Of a DNA stretch of 64,000 nt, positions 22,066-34,559 are shown piece after piece. Below the pieces are notes generated by a model. That model worked only from the letters and a program-made list of their open reading frames with translations. It was not told the DNA's origin and made no database searches. Each line of letters opens with the position of its first letter. Positions within the stretch are counted from its first letter, which is position 1. Source of the DNA: Gaeumannomyces sp. JS-464 (taxonomy: Eukaryota > Ascomycota > Sordariomycetes > Magnaporthales > Magnaporthaceae); NCBI GenBank assembly GCA_002197995.1, contig NGZR01000004.1, positions 4,464,001 through 4,528,000 on the forward strand. Direction: 5' to 3'. The translations under genes were made by a program, and so were the position numbers.

Positions 22066-22373
22066 TATTACAATTAAAAGATTACTTTTAAAGTAAAGCG
22101 GTTTAAAAGTGGATTAAATAGTATTTAAATTTAGTTGTTTTAAAAATTACGTAACTTAAAAAGATAATTTAATTGCTTGCTTTAAAAGATGTTTAAAAGC
22201 TAAATTAGGTTAACTAATACCGAAGCCTTTGTTAAAACTAATTTAAAATAAAACGAAATCCATTTTTTAAATACACATTATTTTTCCTTTATATCGAGCT
22301 GGATTTATAGGTTTGCTATAAATCCACAAATCCATTTTTTTAAATTTGTTACTTTATTACAAATTTACAAATT
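22066..22373 (-). repeat. Family A LTR, left part (split by Copia)
   Basis: 308 bp; with 29965-30113 minus one target duplicate it sums to about 452 bp, the family length. Confidence 0.82.
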
Positions 22374-22607
22374 TGTTGGTAAAAGTGGTACTTTTATAAG
22401 CATGGAAATCTTTTAAAAGGAATAACGAAGATTTATAAATTTGGTATTAGTGTTTATAGTAATGCATGTTTAAAAAGGAATTTAGTTACAAAAAGGGGAT
22501 CGCAAAATCCCTTTTTATAAGCTCGTAAAAGCGCACGGTCCATAAACCTGCTGCTTTACGAAACGTGGGGCTTCCTTTAATGCACGCGCTAATTACGTGA
22601 ATTAACA
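22374..22607 (-). repeat. 3' LTR of Copia
   Basis: Plus strand reads TGTTGGTAAA..GAATTAACA, identical in layout to 29731-29964. Confidence 0.85.
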
Positions 22608-23000
22608 CTGGCAATTTTTTCTTTAAACGCGTGCATCGGTTAAATGCTCGTTTTCCAAATCCGGGGATTTAATAATACTAATAACAAAAAAATCCGGATT
22701 TGGCAGTTTGCTTTAAAAACAAAAGGAAAAAGAATAAAAGGAGGGGCTGTGCTTAATATCGGTAAAAACTGTAAATAGGAATAATAGGAAGTGGGGCAAT
22801 GCCTGGTTAAGCGCTTGTAAAATCAAATAGCGCCGATTTAAATGCGCGCAATAGCGGTAAACAGGCTTAGTAAAGATTTATTAAGCCGTGCGCTTATTAA
22901 TTTGTAAAAATAGGAAAGAACGGATCGCGAATATAACTTACAAGGCCTGGCTTAAAATATATAAAAAGCCGTAAATTGCTTTAATTATTGTGATTTTAGA
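22608..23000 (-). other. Copia 3' UTR
   Basis: Aligns (reverse complement) with 12005-12244 of the mosaic element, including the 'aaattgccag' lead-in to the LTR. No gene. Confidence 0.65.
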
Positions 23001-26000
23001 TTAGCTTTTTATATTTTTAACGCTTTAACTAATTGCTTGTTTGCCGATTTCCGCTTTCCCATTTTGCTAATCGTTTAATTGCCGCGATAGCGTCCTTTCG
23101 CTTTTTTGGATTTAATAAAGGAAAATATCGCTAAAGGTTAAATTGGCATTAAAACGGTTTTAAGCAGTGGCGTTAAAAGGACTTGTGCTAAAAAAGGAAA
23201 AGGCAAAACTTTTGCTCGCCCGCGCTTTGCAAAGGGCAAATAAATATCGTTTTTATGCCTAAATTGCTTTAACTCTCTTTTGGCCGGCAAGTTTAATAAA
23301 ATTAAGTGCTTTAATACCGAGCCGGCCGGCAACCGTTGCTAGTTTTATGCTTTTGGTTATTCGTGCTAGCCGGTGTAAGTAATCTTTTAGGCTTTAATTT
23401 GCTAATTTTTTGCGCTAACGACCGGTAATCTTAAAATCGCAATGGTTTTAACCAAAAAGTTTATAACTAAATATTTCCGCGAAACTATTATTAATAAAGT
23501 ATAATGGCTAATCCGTTATTTGGCTACTTTAGTGCTTTATTAACCGTGTTTTCGCTATTCCTAGGATTTCGCGAAATGGCGCATTACCATTAAATGCATA
23601 ATTCTTTTTAAAAAAGAGGAATAGGCTGGTAAGGTTAACGCTAATTTTATTAAAATAAGTGCTGCTAATCGGAAAGCGGCGGGCCGCGTTGCCGTTTAGC
23701 GTATATTCAATGCGGCGTTTTTAAAAGCAAAGGACAGCCTATTTGGAGCTCCTAACGATAACAAAGATAAGGACGAAAAAATGGCCGAAGAGGGAAAAAA
23801 GGATAAAAGTGCTAATAATATTAACAAATAAGCTGGTAATATGTTCGGTACTAGTGGAGGTTTTTTTAAAGTTTAGGATGGTCGTTCGTAGGATCGTTTT
23901 TCGGTTATTTTAGCGTTTTGGTAATTTCGTTTTTTTTAGTTACATCGTTAGCCATTTTTAGGTTATAATAAATCGATTTTAACTGTTTTCCCTCGCTTTT
24001 TTTTATTATTTTTCGCGCTCCACTTAACCTTTAATTCGTACCGTTATTATATTGCTTATAACCAAATTTTCCAAAGCCTTATTTAGCTAATCCTTGGTTA
24101 TCGCGTTTGCCGGGTTATTTAATCCCGCGATTTATCGAATTTCGTTAATTTCGCGCTTTTCGTAGGATTTTTTAAATGCTATAACATTAATTATAAGCCT
24201 TTTTTCCACTATTATGCCTAATTATACGAAGCATTAATATAGCGAAAAGCTATCGGTGCAAATTATTAATTTCGGGGCTTTTTAATTTAGCTTTTTAAAA
24301 ATCGTTACGAACGTTAAATTAAAAACGTAGGTTGCATTAAACCCGTTAACCATCCTGTAAATTTTACTTGCGAAAACGCTTTTTATAACCCTTTTGCATT
24401 TGATTAACGTTTAATGCAAAATGTTTCCGATTAGCTAAAAGCTGGTTTTTTAATCGTCGGATTTTTTTTGCCTAATACAATTACGAACCCGATTTATAAA
24501 TTTAAATTTAAATTATTCGCGAATAATCCGTTTACGAAAACGTAAAAGTTGGTTTTTTGCAAATCCAATAAAACGTATTTTAGTTTTTTTTTAGCGCTAT
24601 CGATTTGCTATTTAATTTTTTTATTTAGCTTAACCACGTTTTTTTATCCGGGGTTTTTGGTTTGCGCCGCTACGAAATAGTTAAACACGGCTTTCGGTTA
24701 GCATATGGAACTAATATATGCGTTTTAAGCTTTTTAAACAATATACTTATAGCTTAGGCTTTTTAAATCGGTTTTTATTAGCTTAAATCTTTTACTTTAA
24801 TTTTTTTGTCGAATTTCGAGCTTATTATTTCCTATTAGGATTTTGCACCCGTTAAAATTGGCTTCGTTTCCCGATTTAAAGGTCGATTTCGGTTTCGCAC
24901 GAAAGCTTGCTTTTTAAAGCGCTAATTTTTCTTTTTTAAAAAGTCCGGATTTTTAAAATTTAAAGTATTGTTTATTTGCATGCTTACGATTTTAAAGCTT
25001 TGTCCGCTTTTTAAAATAAGCAAATAGGAATCGTAGTTTAACGTTTGGCAATTTAAGCGCTTTTTATAATGTTTTTGGTAAATAACGAACCAATGTAAGC
25101 CTAATTTCGCGATTTCGTAAAAAGGCTTAATTACTTTAAATAGCGTGCCCGGTTTAAACCATGCCGATAACTTTTTAAGTAAACGTAGGAAAACGTTTTT
25201 TTACAGCTTTAAATTCGATTATATATACGTTTAGCTAATATTTCGGATTATTAAATTAAACCTTATAAAAGTAAGCAATGGTGTAATCGCTAAAATTAGC
25301 CGTTAATTGCATTTTATAATCGTAGGAAACTATGTAAGGATATTATGCTTTTCTTTATCGTTATACCTTATAAGCACGAATTTTAACTTTTTAAAAGGCT
25401 TCGAAGTTTACCTTTTTACTTTATTTATAATCCGTAATCCAAAAATCGTGGCACCGTTAAAAATCCTTTTTATAATCGGTTTAATTATTTTAGCGCCGAT
25501 AAGCTCGTTTAGTTTTTATTGCGTAAATTGCTTAAATGGTAAACCGGGAGCTGTAATTTTGCTTTTTTACTTAAGTCGAATCGCCAATTGGTAGGATTAG
25601 TGCTTTTTAGCGCTTAAAAACGGTGTGTGCATTTGCCAAAGGCTTCGTTTTATTGCAATTATTAGTTATGCGTTTTTGCGAAAGCGATTTCGTTTATTAG
25701 GGATTTTAAGTAATACCGTAATTTTAAACATAATAGCTATTTAATTTTAAAGCTTTTTATTTTGCTATTTTGCAGCCTTTTTTTTCGGGGGTTTTTTTAG
25801 CGTTTTAGCTATTCGGGCTTAGGGTATTTAAAAGGTGCTGGCTGCTTTTCGGATCTTTGCACGATAGGTTTTTTGCTTTATAATAAGGTTTAACCACCGT
25901 GCTTTTAAAAATCGCGTTACCGTTAATCGTTTCCATTATAATTAACGTGTTTGTTATAAATAAAACTTTATAAGGGCTTTGCTATCCGTCCTTTTCCCGG

Positions 26001-29000
26001 AATATTAAAACCTCGCTTTTTAAAGCTAAAAAGCTCGGAAACCCCCGTTTTATGTTTAGTTCGTTACGTGCAGCTAGTGCTTTTTACATACATCGCTTAT
26101 CGTGTAAAATCCAGATTTTTGTTATAGCTTTTCTAATTGCAGCGGCTTTTTATACCTGGGTTTATAAAAATAGCGATTCGTTATTAATTCGAAGCATTGC
26201 TTTAAAAACGAGCAATGTAAAAATAAATTCGTCGAAGCCGGCCGTATTATTTACAACTTTTACTGCTTTTTAAAGCACCGATTCGAAATGCATAATTAGG
26301 CATTTTTATCGGATAATATTAAAAGCCCGGCGTAAAAAAGCGTAATATTTTTTAATTTTACCGATTAACTAATGCGTTTCGATTGGGACCTGCTAATAAG
26401 TAATCCTAAAAAGCTTTGCTTTCGTTTAAAATTCGCTCGCGGCGAAGTTAATACCGGCATCGTAAAAAATCACGTTAAAAGGCTTTAAATAAACGTCGAT
26501 CCAGCACCGTTTAAAAGCTTCCCGTTTTTTTTGCCGATATGTTTTTAAAAAGCGTTGTAATATTAAAAGCTATGCTTACATCAATTACGTAAAAAATTAG
26601 CTTATAATCGATGTAAAACACGTTTATAATTATTTCGTGGTTAAAATTAATATCGTTTTAAAGTTTAAATCGAAAGCGTTATAATATAAGACTTTTTTTA
26701 ACAAAAAATGGTACATTCGGTTAATTATTACGAAAGCGTCGCGATTAGCCTCGTGGTTTGCACGCTTTAAAACGTTTTAAAGTTTGTTAACAAATGGGTG
26801 TTTAAAACGCTTATACACGCGTTTTAGCTTAGCTTTCGTAAAGAAAACTGCTCCCGCGATTTTTGTTTTCGTTATAAAGTTAACTGCCGTCGTAACGTAA
26901 GTAACGTCGTCGAAAAAAAACCAAAAGTGGCCGTGCTTTTTTATAATCGGGACGCGCGTACCATCGTTTTTTATAAGCTTGTTGCGCGTATTATTTAGGT
27001 AAACGTGTAATGCATCCATATTTGCAAAGCATAGCAGGAAAAAAGTTAAAGTTAAAACCACGAAAAACGTAATTTGGCCGATCGGAGTCGAAATAGTGAT
27101 TTTTTCAATGCTGGAAATAGCTTTTTTTAATTTAAAAATTACGCGTTTTTTGTGCCCGTTTATATTAACGACGAAATTTGGCCTATGGCGTTAAAATGCG
27201 TGGATTTAATCCTTTTTGGCCGTAAAGGTTATTATTACATTTGTATTCGGAAGGATTTTTTGCTATTGCTTAGTGCTTCGGATTTTATATTAAACTAATA
27301 CTTAATCCGTAAAAATATAGGAATAAAGCTTGCTAAATCCTAAGTTTTAACGCTTATAAATGCGGTAAGTAAAAGCCTTTTTAATTAAATACGCGGCTGT
27401 AACGAAGGTTATAAAGTAGCTACTTTTATAATCCTCCTTTTTATTTGTTTTTTAATCGTTAAAATTAAAAAAATGGTTATTCCTTTTCGTTAATGCTTTC
27501 GGGCTTTATTAATGCGAAGAATTAGGTATACTTTTTGCGTGGTTTGTTTTTTGCTTTTCTTATGCTTTCCATTGCTTTTTAAATCGTTATTATTCTTTAA
27601 AAAAGTGGCGTATCGATTTACAATCCGGCTTTTTGCAAATCTAATAACCGCGTATATATAGGCGTAAACGGGGGTTTAATCGGAAAGACTTAGGTTTATA
27701 TACTCGGTTTTAATTTCCATTATCCTTTTTGCGATTTTTGTAATTTTTAAACTTTTGTTTTACAAAATAAATGCCGAAAGGTCGTGCGTTTTTTTCCATT
27801 CGTATTATACTTTTAAATTGGGAAAATAAGCTTTTAAAGGTTTTATCGGGGTTTATAAAAATGGTTTTAAACTTTGGCACGCTTTGGATTGCTTTTAAAA
27901 TGCTCGCAATTAGTTAATTCTCGTTTTAATAGGAAGGTTTAAAAGCGCGTTAGCAATTTTGCAGCTTATTTAAAAAGGGTTGCAAAACTTCCATACTAGA
28001 TTTATTTACATTAGCGATTTTTAAACGGACTATTTGGAAGGTAATCGAGCTTTAATTTATATAGTATAGTAATTGGTTAACATCGGTGTCGAAATGCGCT
28101 TTAAAAATTATATAAATCTTTCGGAAAGTAGGGCTATACCCGATATACCGGGTGTACTATTGCTTTGCTTTGTTTTAAAATGCTTAAGGAAAAATCGCAT
28201 AAAGTTGTAAAAAAGGTATTTCGAAAGTTTCGCATGTGATTGCGAAAAACAAAATCTTATCGTCCAAAATATCGTATAAATTACCGGAATAGCTATACTT
28301 TTTATTCCACGCGCTTTGGAATGCTTTTATTAAGTTTTTATCGACGGCGGCGTTAAGCACCTCCTTTAAAAGGAGTTGCTTATATAGGGATTTCGTAAAC
28401 GCCGGGGTTTTATATCGAAAGCGCAATATTGCTGCATTTTATGCTTTTTTAATCGGCGGAATGCTTTTTCCGCGATCCCTTTATTGCAAATATTGCTTAA
28501 AGTGCAATTTTGGGGTGGGATTAGGTTAAAAGATTAATAAAGCTAAAGATTAGTTAATAAGGGCTAACTGCGAGGCTAAAAAAAGGTTGTTTAAAGGGTT
28601 ATTGCGATACTTAGTACGGTAATTTCCGGTGAAAAAGGGCTAAAAGGATCGTGGGATTATAAAATGGTTGCTTAAAGGATTATTGCGATTTCGGGTTCGG
28701 TAATTTCCGGTTAAAAGGGAAAAAGGCTTGGAAGGCGGAAGGTTCGTATTTATAAAAGAGGTTGGAAAATCCTTTCGGGAACGGGCTGGATTTTTAAGCT
28801 ACCGGTTTGATAATCCCTGGATTTTATTTCCACCAGTTTGTCGTTTAACCGCGGGCTTCGTTAAGAAAGTAGCGTAGCGTGTTATTCCGCGGGCATTCGT
28901 AATATCAATCCGGCGATCATTTGTTTTCAGGCTCGTGCGATTTTAGGAAAAAAGCGATTGTAATTGGGTTGTAAAAGTTTTTAATTTAAAGATTAACTTT

Positions 29001-29300
29001 TATCGCATAACTTGCATAAGTCTTTCGCTAAGCTTTCCTTTTAATGGGCCGGGTACGGGGATTTTATAATTTTCCAAATGTTTTTTAAAAACGCGGGTAA
29101 TCCGTAAATCGAGGTCGAAATGCTTTACTTTTTACCCCGCGTAGTTTTTAAATACGTCGTTTAAAAGATTATCGCTATATGTGTTACCGTAAAAAAGCAA
29201 TGTTTTAAGCATTTATACGTTCCGGCGAGCGATAAAAGCTTGGTTTGGTAATCCTTCGAAATTATATAATGGATTTAATAAAAAAGGCATATCGATGTTT
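23000..29300 (-). pseudogene. Copia gag-pol remnant
   Basis: Minus-strand landmarks appear in Copia order. A gag-like piece at 28184-28426 reads 'AFQSAWNKKYSYSGNLYDI' then 'FAITCETFEIP', resembling fungal Copia gag. The pre-integrase domain at 26777-27061 reads 'DGTRVPIIKKHGHFWFF' and, near its end, 'TKAKLKRVYKRFKHPFVNKL', matching the fungal Copia motif LxRLHRRFGHPS. A post-integrase motif like 'IRFIGFAKNQLLR' lies at about 24540-24600. RT and RNase H should lie at 23000-24400 but I could not place their motifs securely. Stops are everywhere. Plus-strand open frames here are shadows. Confidence 0.7.
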
Positions 29301-29730
29301 TTTGCGAAGGATTTAAGGAAGTCGAATGTTATTAATGCGCTTTTTATAATTATTTTTTGCTTATTACTAAGCTCTTTTGCCGTTTGTTATTTTAAAATGT
29401 TAAATATGTTATCGGTAGGGGTAACGAGCAATATCGTTTAGGTAATCGATTTAAAAGTCCAATCGCTTAACGCAAAAAGGTGTTTAAAAGAATTACGTAA
29501 CGCTTTTTTTACGTTTATTCAAATCTTATAAAAAAAGTCCAATCGCTTGCAATAAAAAGGTGTTTTTGGTGCGTAATTAACTCCCGTGTAACGCGCTACC
29601 GAGCAGTGGAATTCGATTTCTTTATTTTTAAACTTTTACGTTAACCTAATTCGCTTTTTCGAAAAAGGTATTAAACGTGTAAATCTTTTACTTTACTATT
29701 TGTGTTGCTTTTTTAAGCAACACTAATTAG

Positions 29731-29964
29731 TATTGGTAAAAGTGGTACTCCTATAAGCACGGAAATTTCCTAAAAGGAATAACAAAAATCCATAAATTTG
29801 GTATTAGTGTTTGTAGTAATGCATGTTTAAAAAGGAATTTAATTATAAAAAGGGGATCGCAAAATCCCTTTTTATAAGCTCGTAAAAGCGCACGGTTTAT
29901 AAACCTGCTACTTTACGAAACGTGGGGCTTTTTTTAATGCACGCGCTAATTACGTGGATTAATA
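29731..29964 (-). repeat. 5' LTR of Copia
   Basis: 234 bp, TATTGGTAAA..GGATTAATA on the plus strand (TG..CA ends RIP-mutated to TA). Confidence 0.85.
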
Positions 29965-30113
29965 AAATCCTTTTTTTAAATTTATTATTTTACTACAAAT
30001 TTACAAATCTCTTTTAAGCTACGCAATTTTACGTAAACGGGCGGGGCGAAAGCTTTTCCGCAAAAAGCCCTTTTCGTTTTGCTATTTTAAAAGCCTATAT
30101 GCTGGTCGTAATA
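29965..30113 (-). repeat. Family A LTR, right part
   Basis: Continues the LTR split at 22373, starting with the duplicated aaatc and ending GGTCGTAATA. Confidence 0.82.
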
Positions 30114-30239
30114 TTAAATCCCCCTTTTTAAGCTAAATCCTTTTAGCTGCTTTTCGCCGCCCCGCTTTTTTGTTAATTGGTAAGTACTTTCCTTTTTTAC
30201 CATTTTTTTCTCTTTTTTTAATTAACGAAATGTTTAACC

Positions 30240-32345
30240 ACGGCGGTTAAAGCACGGCGTTCGGGCCGAAACCCCGAGCGCCGGGCCCTATTACTATGCG
30301 TTTATTAAATCCGGTTAGCTACTGGCATACGTAAAAGCGGCGTTAATATATTAAAAGCTTTGGCTTTAAAATTGTTAACCGGCGGTACCGTCGGTTTTTT
30401 TCGAAAGGTTTTCGGTTATTTCGATAGCCTTTTCAGGCTTGGAAAAGTCCAATTCCATATCCGCTAATACTTCGTATTGGTTGTTAAAACTAACCTTAAG
30501 TTTTTGGCAAAGTGCTTCTTTTTGTCGGCCGTACGGGCTACGCCTTTTAAAGCCGGCGGGCTTGCCGGGCTTTTTCGGCAGCGTCGGCGGTGGCAGTAGC
30601 GGCAAAAACGGCGGCGCGGCGGGGCAACAAAAGCAGCGGCATTGCCGGTACCGGCCGCGGGATTAGCATTAGCGGTAGCGGTTATAACGGAATTATTCGT
30701 AATAACCGCGGTTGTAAAAAAGGCGTTAGCGGTAGCGGTAACGGAGGCCGCGGCGGCCGCGGCGGTGGCGGCGGTAACGGCGGCTTTCACTTTTTTTACC
30801 GCCGCCCGGTACGCTTATGCGCCTAATTTTTTAACCGCGCTTTTTTCCTTACGGGTTAAATGTTTTAGCATTTTGTTTACCCGTATAAACTTTATAAAGC
30901 AGTTCGGGTGGTCGGCTAAATACAAGCCTAAGTAATTCGCGCATTGCGAGGGGGCCGTACACGGTTATACGTGCCGGTCGTCGTTTATTTTCCCGCATTA
31001 AAGGCATTTATCAGCCCGGGCGCAATTACGAGCTACGTGAAAGCCGTGGCAACTAAAAGTATGCTAAGTAACCGGCGGGTATCGTTATACGCGGCGTAAA
31101 AAAAAGTGATCTTTTAAAGCTTAAACCCGGCTATAAAAATATAATTTACGATATACGTTTTTAATAGTTAACGCCGGTTTTAAAAGGCTTAACGTTTACC
31201 GGTTTATGCTTTATTTAAGCTTTTATTTTTTCCCGAATTAATTTATTTAATACCGGGACGCATTGTTTAAAACCGTTAATTAAAAAGGTAAAATAGCTGG
31301 AAATTACGTAATTGTACCAAATTTCGGGCTTTTCGATTTTTTCGGCGTTATATAAACGGCTTAATTCGGATCGGTACTGTAAAAGCCGGTTTTAAATATC
31401 GGCTGTTTTTGCTTTTAACACGAACCCGGTAAAACATTAGTACGCTTTTAGGACGTCGGCCGTCGTAAACGGCAGGTTTTTACTATCGGTTAAAGCTTTG
31501 CAAATGCTAAAGCCCGTTTATTAATTAGCTTAAGCTTGCCGTTTTTCCGGGATTTTAACGAACACCTAAAGGTCGGCTTTAAAGCTTATTAATAAGCGGG
31601 GTACCCGGGTAATTTAAAACGTACGGCCCCGATAAGCTTGTGCGGGTTATTAAGGTTATTAGTGGCTTTTTCGGGCTATTAACGCGTAAATAACCGGGGG
31701 CGTGCGTTGCGAGGGTTCCGGAGCCCCGTATAAGCTTTTTTCCTTTTTAACCGGCGTAAATAAGCCGAAAAAAAATTATTTAGCGTAATCGATAAAGTAA
31801 TTTTTCCAACCGTTAATTTTAGGGATTGTTTTCGCCGGAAAAAAGGTAATACCGGCGTCGATAAATCGGGTTAGCGTGGCGCAAATTAAGGCCGTTTATT
31901 GTTATTTACGGTTATAATTCGCAATAATTTCCTTCGCGGCCGCCGCGGCCGACCCGACAAGTGGGCGCGTACACCGGCGTTAAAGGAGGGGAGGAAAGGC
32001 ACTTATGCCGGTATTGCCGTCGTGAAAGCTTTCTTAGCCTTAATCGGGCCCTATTAAGTATTGCTAATTTCGCAACGGGGACGGCGTAGTCGGGTGCGTT
32101 AACGCGCGGGGAGGCCCGGGTGGCAGCGACGCGTTTTTCCGGGCCGTTGGGCCGACGAGGAGGGCGCGCGCCACCTTATTGGCCGAAAGGGGGGCTGTTG
32201 GCAACGGCATGTTACCGTCGCCAGCGCCGTTAGCGGGCGTGGTTATTAGTATTAGGTCGCTAATTGGCGGGTGCTAAAAATAGGTATGCAATTTGGCAGT
32301 GTGCACTAATAGCGCAATGTTAAAAATTGGTAAATTTAAAAAAGG
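30240..32345 (-). mobile_element. LINE fragment: 5' end and ORF1 only (3'-truncated)
   Basis: The reverse complement aligns with 45308-47415 of the full-length LINE, from the 5' end (near 32345) through ORF1. It stops at 30240 inside the ORF1-ORF2 spacer. 5'-truncation is normal for LINEs; loss of the 3' end is not, and implies later deletion or recombination with Gypsy copy 3. Confidence 0.82.
30375..32000 (-). pseudogene. LINE ORF1 (gag-like) remnant
   Basis: Minus strand. The C-terminal open piece 30375-30605 reads 'NNQYEVLADMELDF' and 'EITENLSKKTDGTAG', shared with 47160-47283. Upstream is an Ala/Thr-rich low-complexity segment (30560-30800). Before it are Cys/His patterns 'CHGFHVARNCARADKCL', which look like gag CCHC knuckles (about 30990-31060). 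Stops and frame changes break the N-terminal half. ORF1 proteins of this LINE class bind their RNA and chaperone target-primed reverse transcription. Confidence 0.7.
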
Positions 32346-32639
32346 TGTTAAGCTAACTGGCAATTCGCGGAAAAATAGCGTTTTTATTTAAATATTAACT
32401 GGTTCGATTTTAATTTTAACGCTTAATTAAACCCCGACGGTATTTAGCATTAGTTTAGCTTTAGGTTTTGGTTTTAGGTTTTTAATTAGCGAATTAATTT
32501 GCGTCGCGCGCCGTTGCGACGTAAAAGAAAAGCGCTTATTTTTAAATCGTTAACAAGCGATTTAAATAAGTATAAAATTATATTACGGTTAAATTAATAA
32601 AAGCTTGCTAGCTTTGTATTAGCGCTATAAATAAAAATT

Positions 32640-33400
32640 TTACACCAAAAAAAAAGGAAATAGCGCGACACGCGTTTAAAATTATCGCGATTTGTATAAC
32701 TTGCATGCTTATATTTACCCCACATTTACCTTATAACCGTAGCGGTGCTACTAAACGTATAGCTTTTAATAAAACCGTTATAATATACATTACGCCGCCG
32801 TAAACCGTTTAGTTAATTACTTATATAGCATTAAAACGTTTGCTTTTTAATTTGGAAAAAAAAAATATTTAACGTTGCAAACGATGCATTTTTCGCTAAT
32901 AATATTATCGATCGTAAAAGTTTATAAGCATACGTAATAAAACTGTTTAAAAAGGTTATTAGCTAGCGAGTTAATAAGAAAAATACCGTAATAATTTTAA
33001 CCACCGAAGTTAAATTATTAGCTTTTATTTAAACCGTTAAAAAAGCTATATTTTTTTCCTAACTGGTTAAAAAATTGTGTGTAACTTTAAACAAATTTTA
33101 ACTTATAATTTAATGCGATAACAAATAAATAATTTAATTTGTTTAAACGGATATTATTACTTTACAAATTAAACTTCGCTATATTAACATTTTGCGATTA
33201 TTGGTTTTAATAAAAGGCTGTTCGAAAAAGCATTTATATTTAATACATTTCAATAAAAAAAATATAATCGCCGACGGTTTTATTAAAACCTTACTTGTTT
33301 AACAATTCGCGGCATTTAAAAAGCAGTTTAAATTTATAAACGTACGTAAAAAAGTTTAATAAAAACAGTTTTTAAAAATTCCATAAAAAAACAATTAAAA
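32640..33400 (+). pseudogene. Copia RNase H remnant
   Basis: Plus strand, with motifs in family order. First is 'NVANDAFFANNIIDRKSL', matching the fungal Copia 'SDASFADN..DRKSSQGY'. Then 'NTVI' and 'TTEVKLLAF' (family TTEAELLAL), and 'TLQIKLRYINI' (family LQTKLRHVDIHNHWLRQ). It ends at 'IIADGFIKTL' (family MIADGLTKAL). RIP explains the changes (S to N, E to K, stops). The order RT then RNase H at the extreme 3' end is diagnostic of Ty1/Copia. Confidence 0.82.
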
Positions 33401-33627
33401 AAAACCTAATTATTAAAAGCGGATTTACGTTAAAATGAAAAAGTTATATGCTAAATCGGCCACTTTTTTTAAGGGTTTTACTAAAAACTAAGCAAAAAAA
33501 TAAAACGCAGCAAGCATAAAATCCGGTTAACACCCCCGCTCGTAAAAAAACGAGCTGCTAATACCGGAAAAAACAAAATAAAACGAATTAGCAAAAAGCA
33601 TTTACCGTTGCTTTTTAAAAAAAAGTG

Positions 33628-33812
33628 TGTTAAAAACGAGGGTATTATTTAAAAAGTTCGAAAAATTTTTAATAATAACTAAAAATAAATTATAAACAAA
33701 TGCAAAAGCTATACGAATTATATATATTTTAATAAAAACTTTAATCCTTTTCGAAAAAAAAGAAGCAAAAAGAAATTAACAAAGAAAAACTAAAAACAGT
33801 GTTTTTTTAACA
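33628..33812 (+). repeat. Candidate 185-bp Copia 3' LTR
   Basis: Begins TGTTAAAAACGAG after an A/G run and ends ..TTTTTAACA, giving TGTTA/TAACA inverted termini. No second copy in the window confirms it. Confidence 0.5.
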
Positions 33813-34084
33813 ACCTTAAACAACCGTTGCAACGCGCCCGTTTGCCTAAACCGCACCTTTCCTCGAAAAATTCTTCTTAATAAACCCACTATTAATAGCC
33901 GTTAAAAAAGCCCGGCTATTTTTAGTATTAATTTTACCAAAATAAGTCGAAATCGCTATATAAGCGCTAATAAGCCAATTAGCTTTGTTTTGCCCGCGTT
34001 TGCCGGCGTCCTTTTAACAACGACGATAACGACGCAACTAAGCTAAAAATGCAAAAAAAGTAAGCTAACAAAGGTTTAAAATGC

Positions 34085-34089
34085 CTATT
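34085..34089. other. Target-site duplication ctatt (left)
   Basis: ctatt here and at 41545-41549 flanks Gypsy copy 5. The uninterrupted units at 43065 and 51745 show the empty-site equivalent (..ctattgccagctaat / cttattaccagctaat). Confidence 0.92.
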
Positions 34090-34537
34090 TATTACGACCA
34101 ACATGCAAGCCCCCAAAACAGCAAGGCAAAAAGGGGCCCCGAAGTAGTGCCTCCGCCTCGCCCCGGTTACGTGGAGTTACGTAAACCAAAAAGGATTTAT
34201 AAATCTATAACAAAGCAATAAATCCAAAAAGGATTTATAGATTTATAACAAAGCAATAAATCCAAAAAGGATTTGTGGATTTGTAATAAAACCACAAATT
34301 TAACCCAGCATAAAGCAAAAGGCAACGTATATATAAAAAATGGATTTTTTACTGTTTTAAATAGCTTTAACTAAAGTTTCGGCATTAATTAACCTAAGTT
34401 AGCTTTTAAACATCCCTTAGGGCAAGCAATTAAATTGTCTTTTTAAATTACGTATTCCCTTATTTACCAGCACTAGCGATATTGTCCTTTCCACCTCCGA
34501 AATGCCTTATTTTAAAAGCAAACCCCTAATTATAACA
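34090..34537 (+). repeat. 5' LTR of Gypsy copy 5
   Basis: 448 bp, TATTACGACC (TG RIP-mutated) to ATTATAACA. It contains three tandem 38-bp units (34186-34299) built on ggatttataaatctataaca and a TATA box tatatataaa at 34328-34337. Confidence 0.9.
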
Positions 34538-34559
34538 TTTTAACTAATCCTATTTAGTA

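Larger units (their letters stand above)
22374..29964 (-). mobile_element. Autonomous-size Ty1/Copia retrotransposon
   Basis: 7,591 bp with two 234-bp LTRs (22374-22607 and 29731-29964) in minus orientation. The TSD is aaatt (22369-22373) versus aaatc (29965-29969), which differ by one RIP-like C-to-T change. The interior codes for gag and Copia-order pol on the minus strand, all broken. Its LTR and 3' UTR identify it as the likely source family of the non-autonomous element at 10925-12479. Confidence 0.85.
22066..30232 (-). mobile_element. Gypsy family A copy 3 (minus), 3' end only, host of Copia
   Basis: Its 3' LTR starts at 22066 (TATTACAATT), is interrupted by the Copia at 22374-29964, and resumes at 29965-30113. 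Internal DNA (30114-30232) matches the last 120 bp before the 3' LTR in copies 4 and 5, including the antisense ORF ATG at 30230. The rest is missing, and the sequence switches to LINE ORF1 DNA at 30233-30243. Confidence 0.78.
32346..33812 (+). mobile_element. Second Copia fragment: RNase H and 3' LTR
   Basis: Plus-strand Copia 3' end, unrelated in LTR to the 22374 element. It contains the RT C-terminal/RNase H remnant and a candidate 185-bp LTR (33628-33812). The left 32346-32640 part has no recognised coding and shows ttagg/ttttagg-rich strings near 32460-32490. Confidence 0.72.

Noticed and set aside
25307..25594. 95-codon plus-strand hydrophobic frame
   Set aside because: Lies antisense in the Copia pol region; hydrophobicity follows from T-rich RIP composition.
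30590..30935. Gly/Ala-rich plus-strand frames
   Set aside because: Antisense of the Ala-rich low-complexity part of LINE ORF1; the GCC-type repeat is open in several frames.
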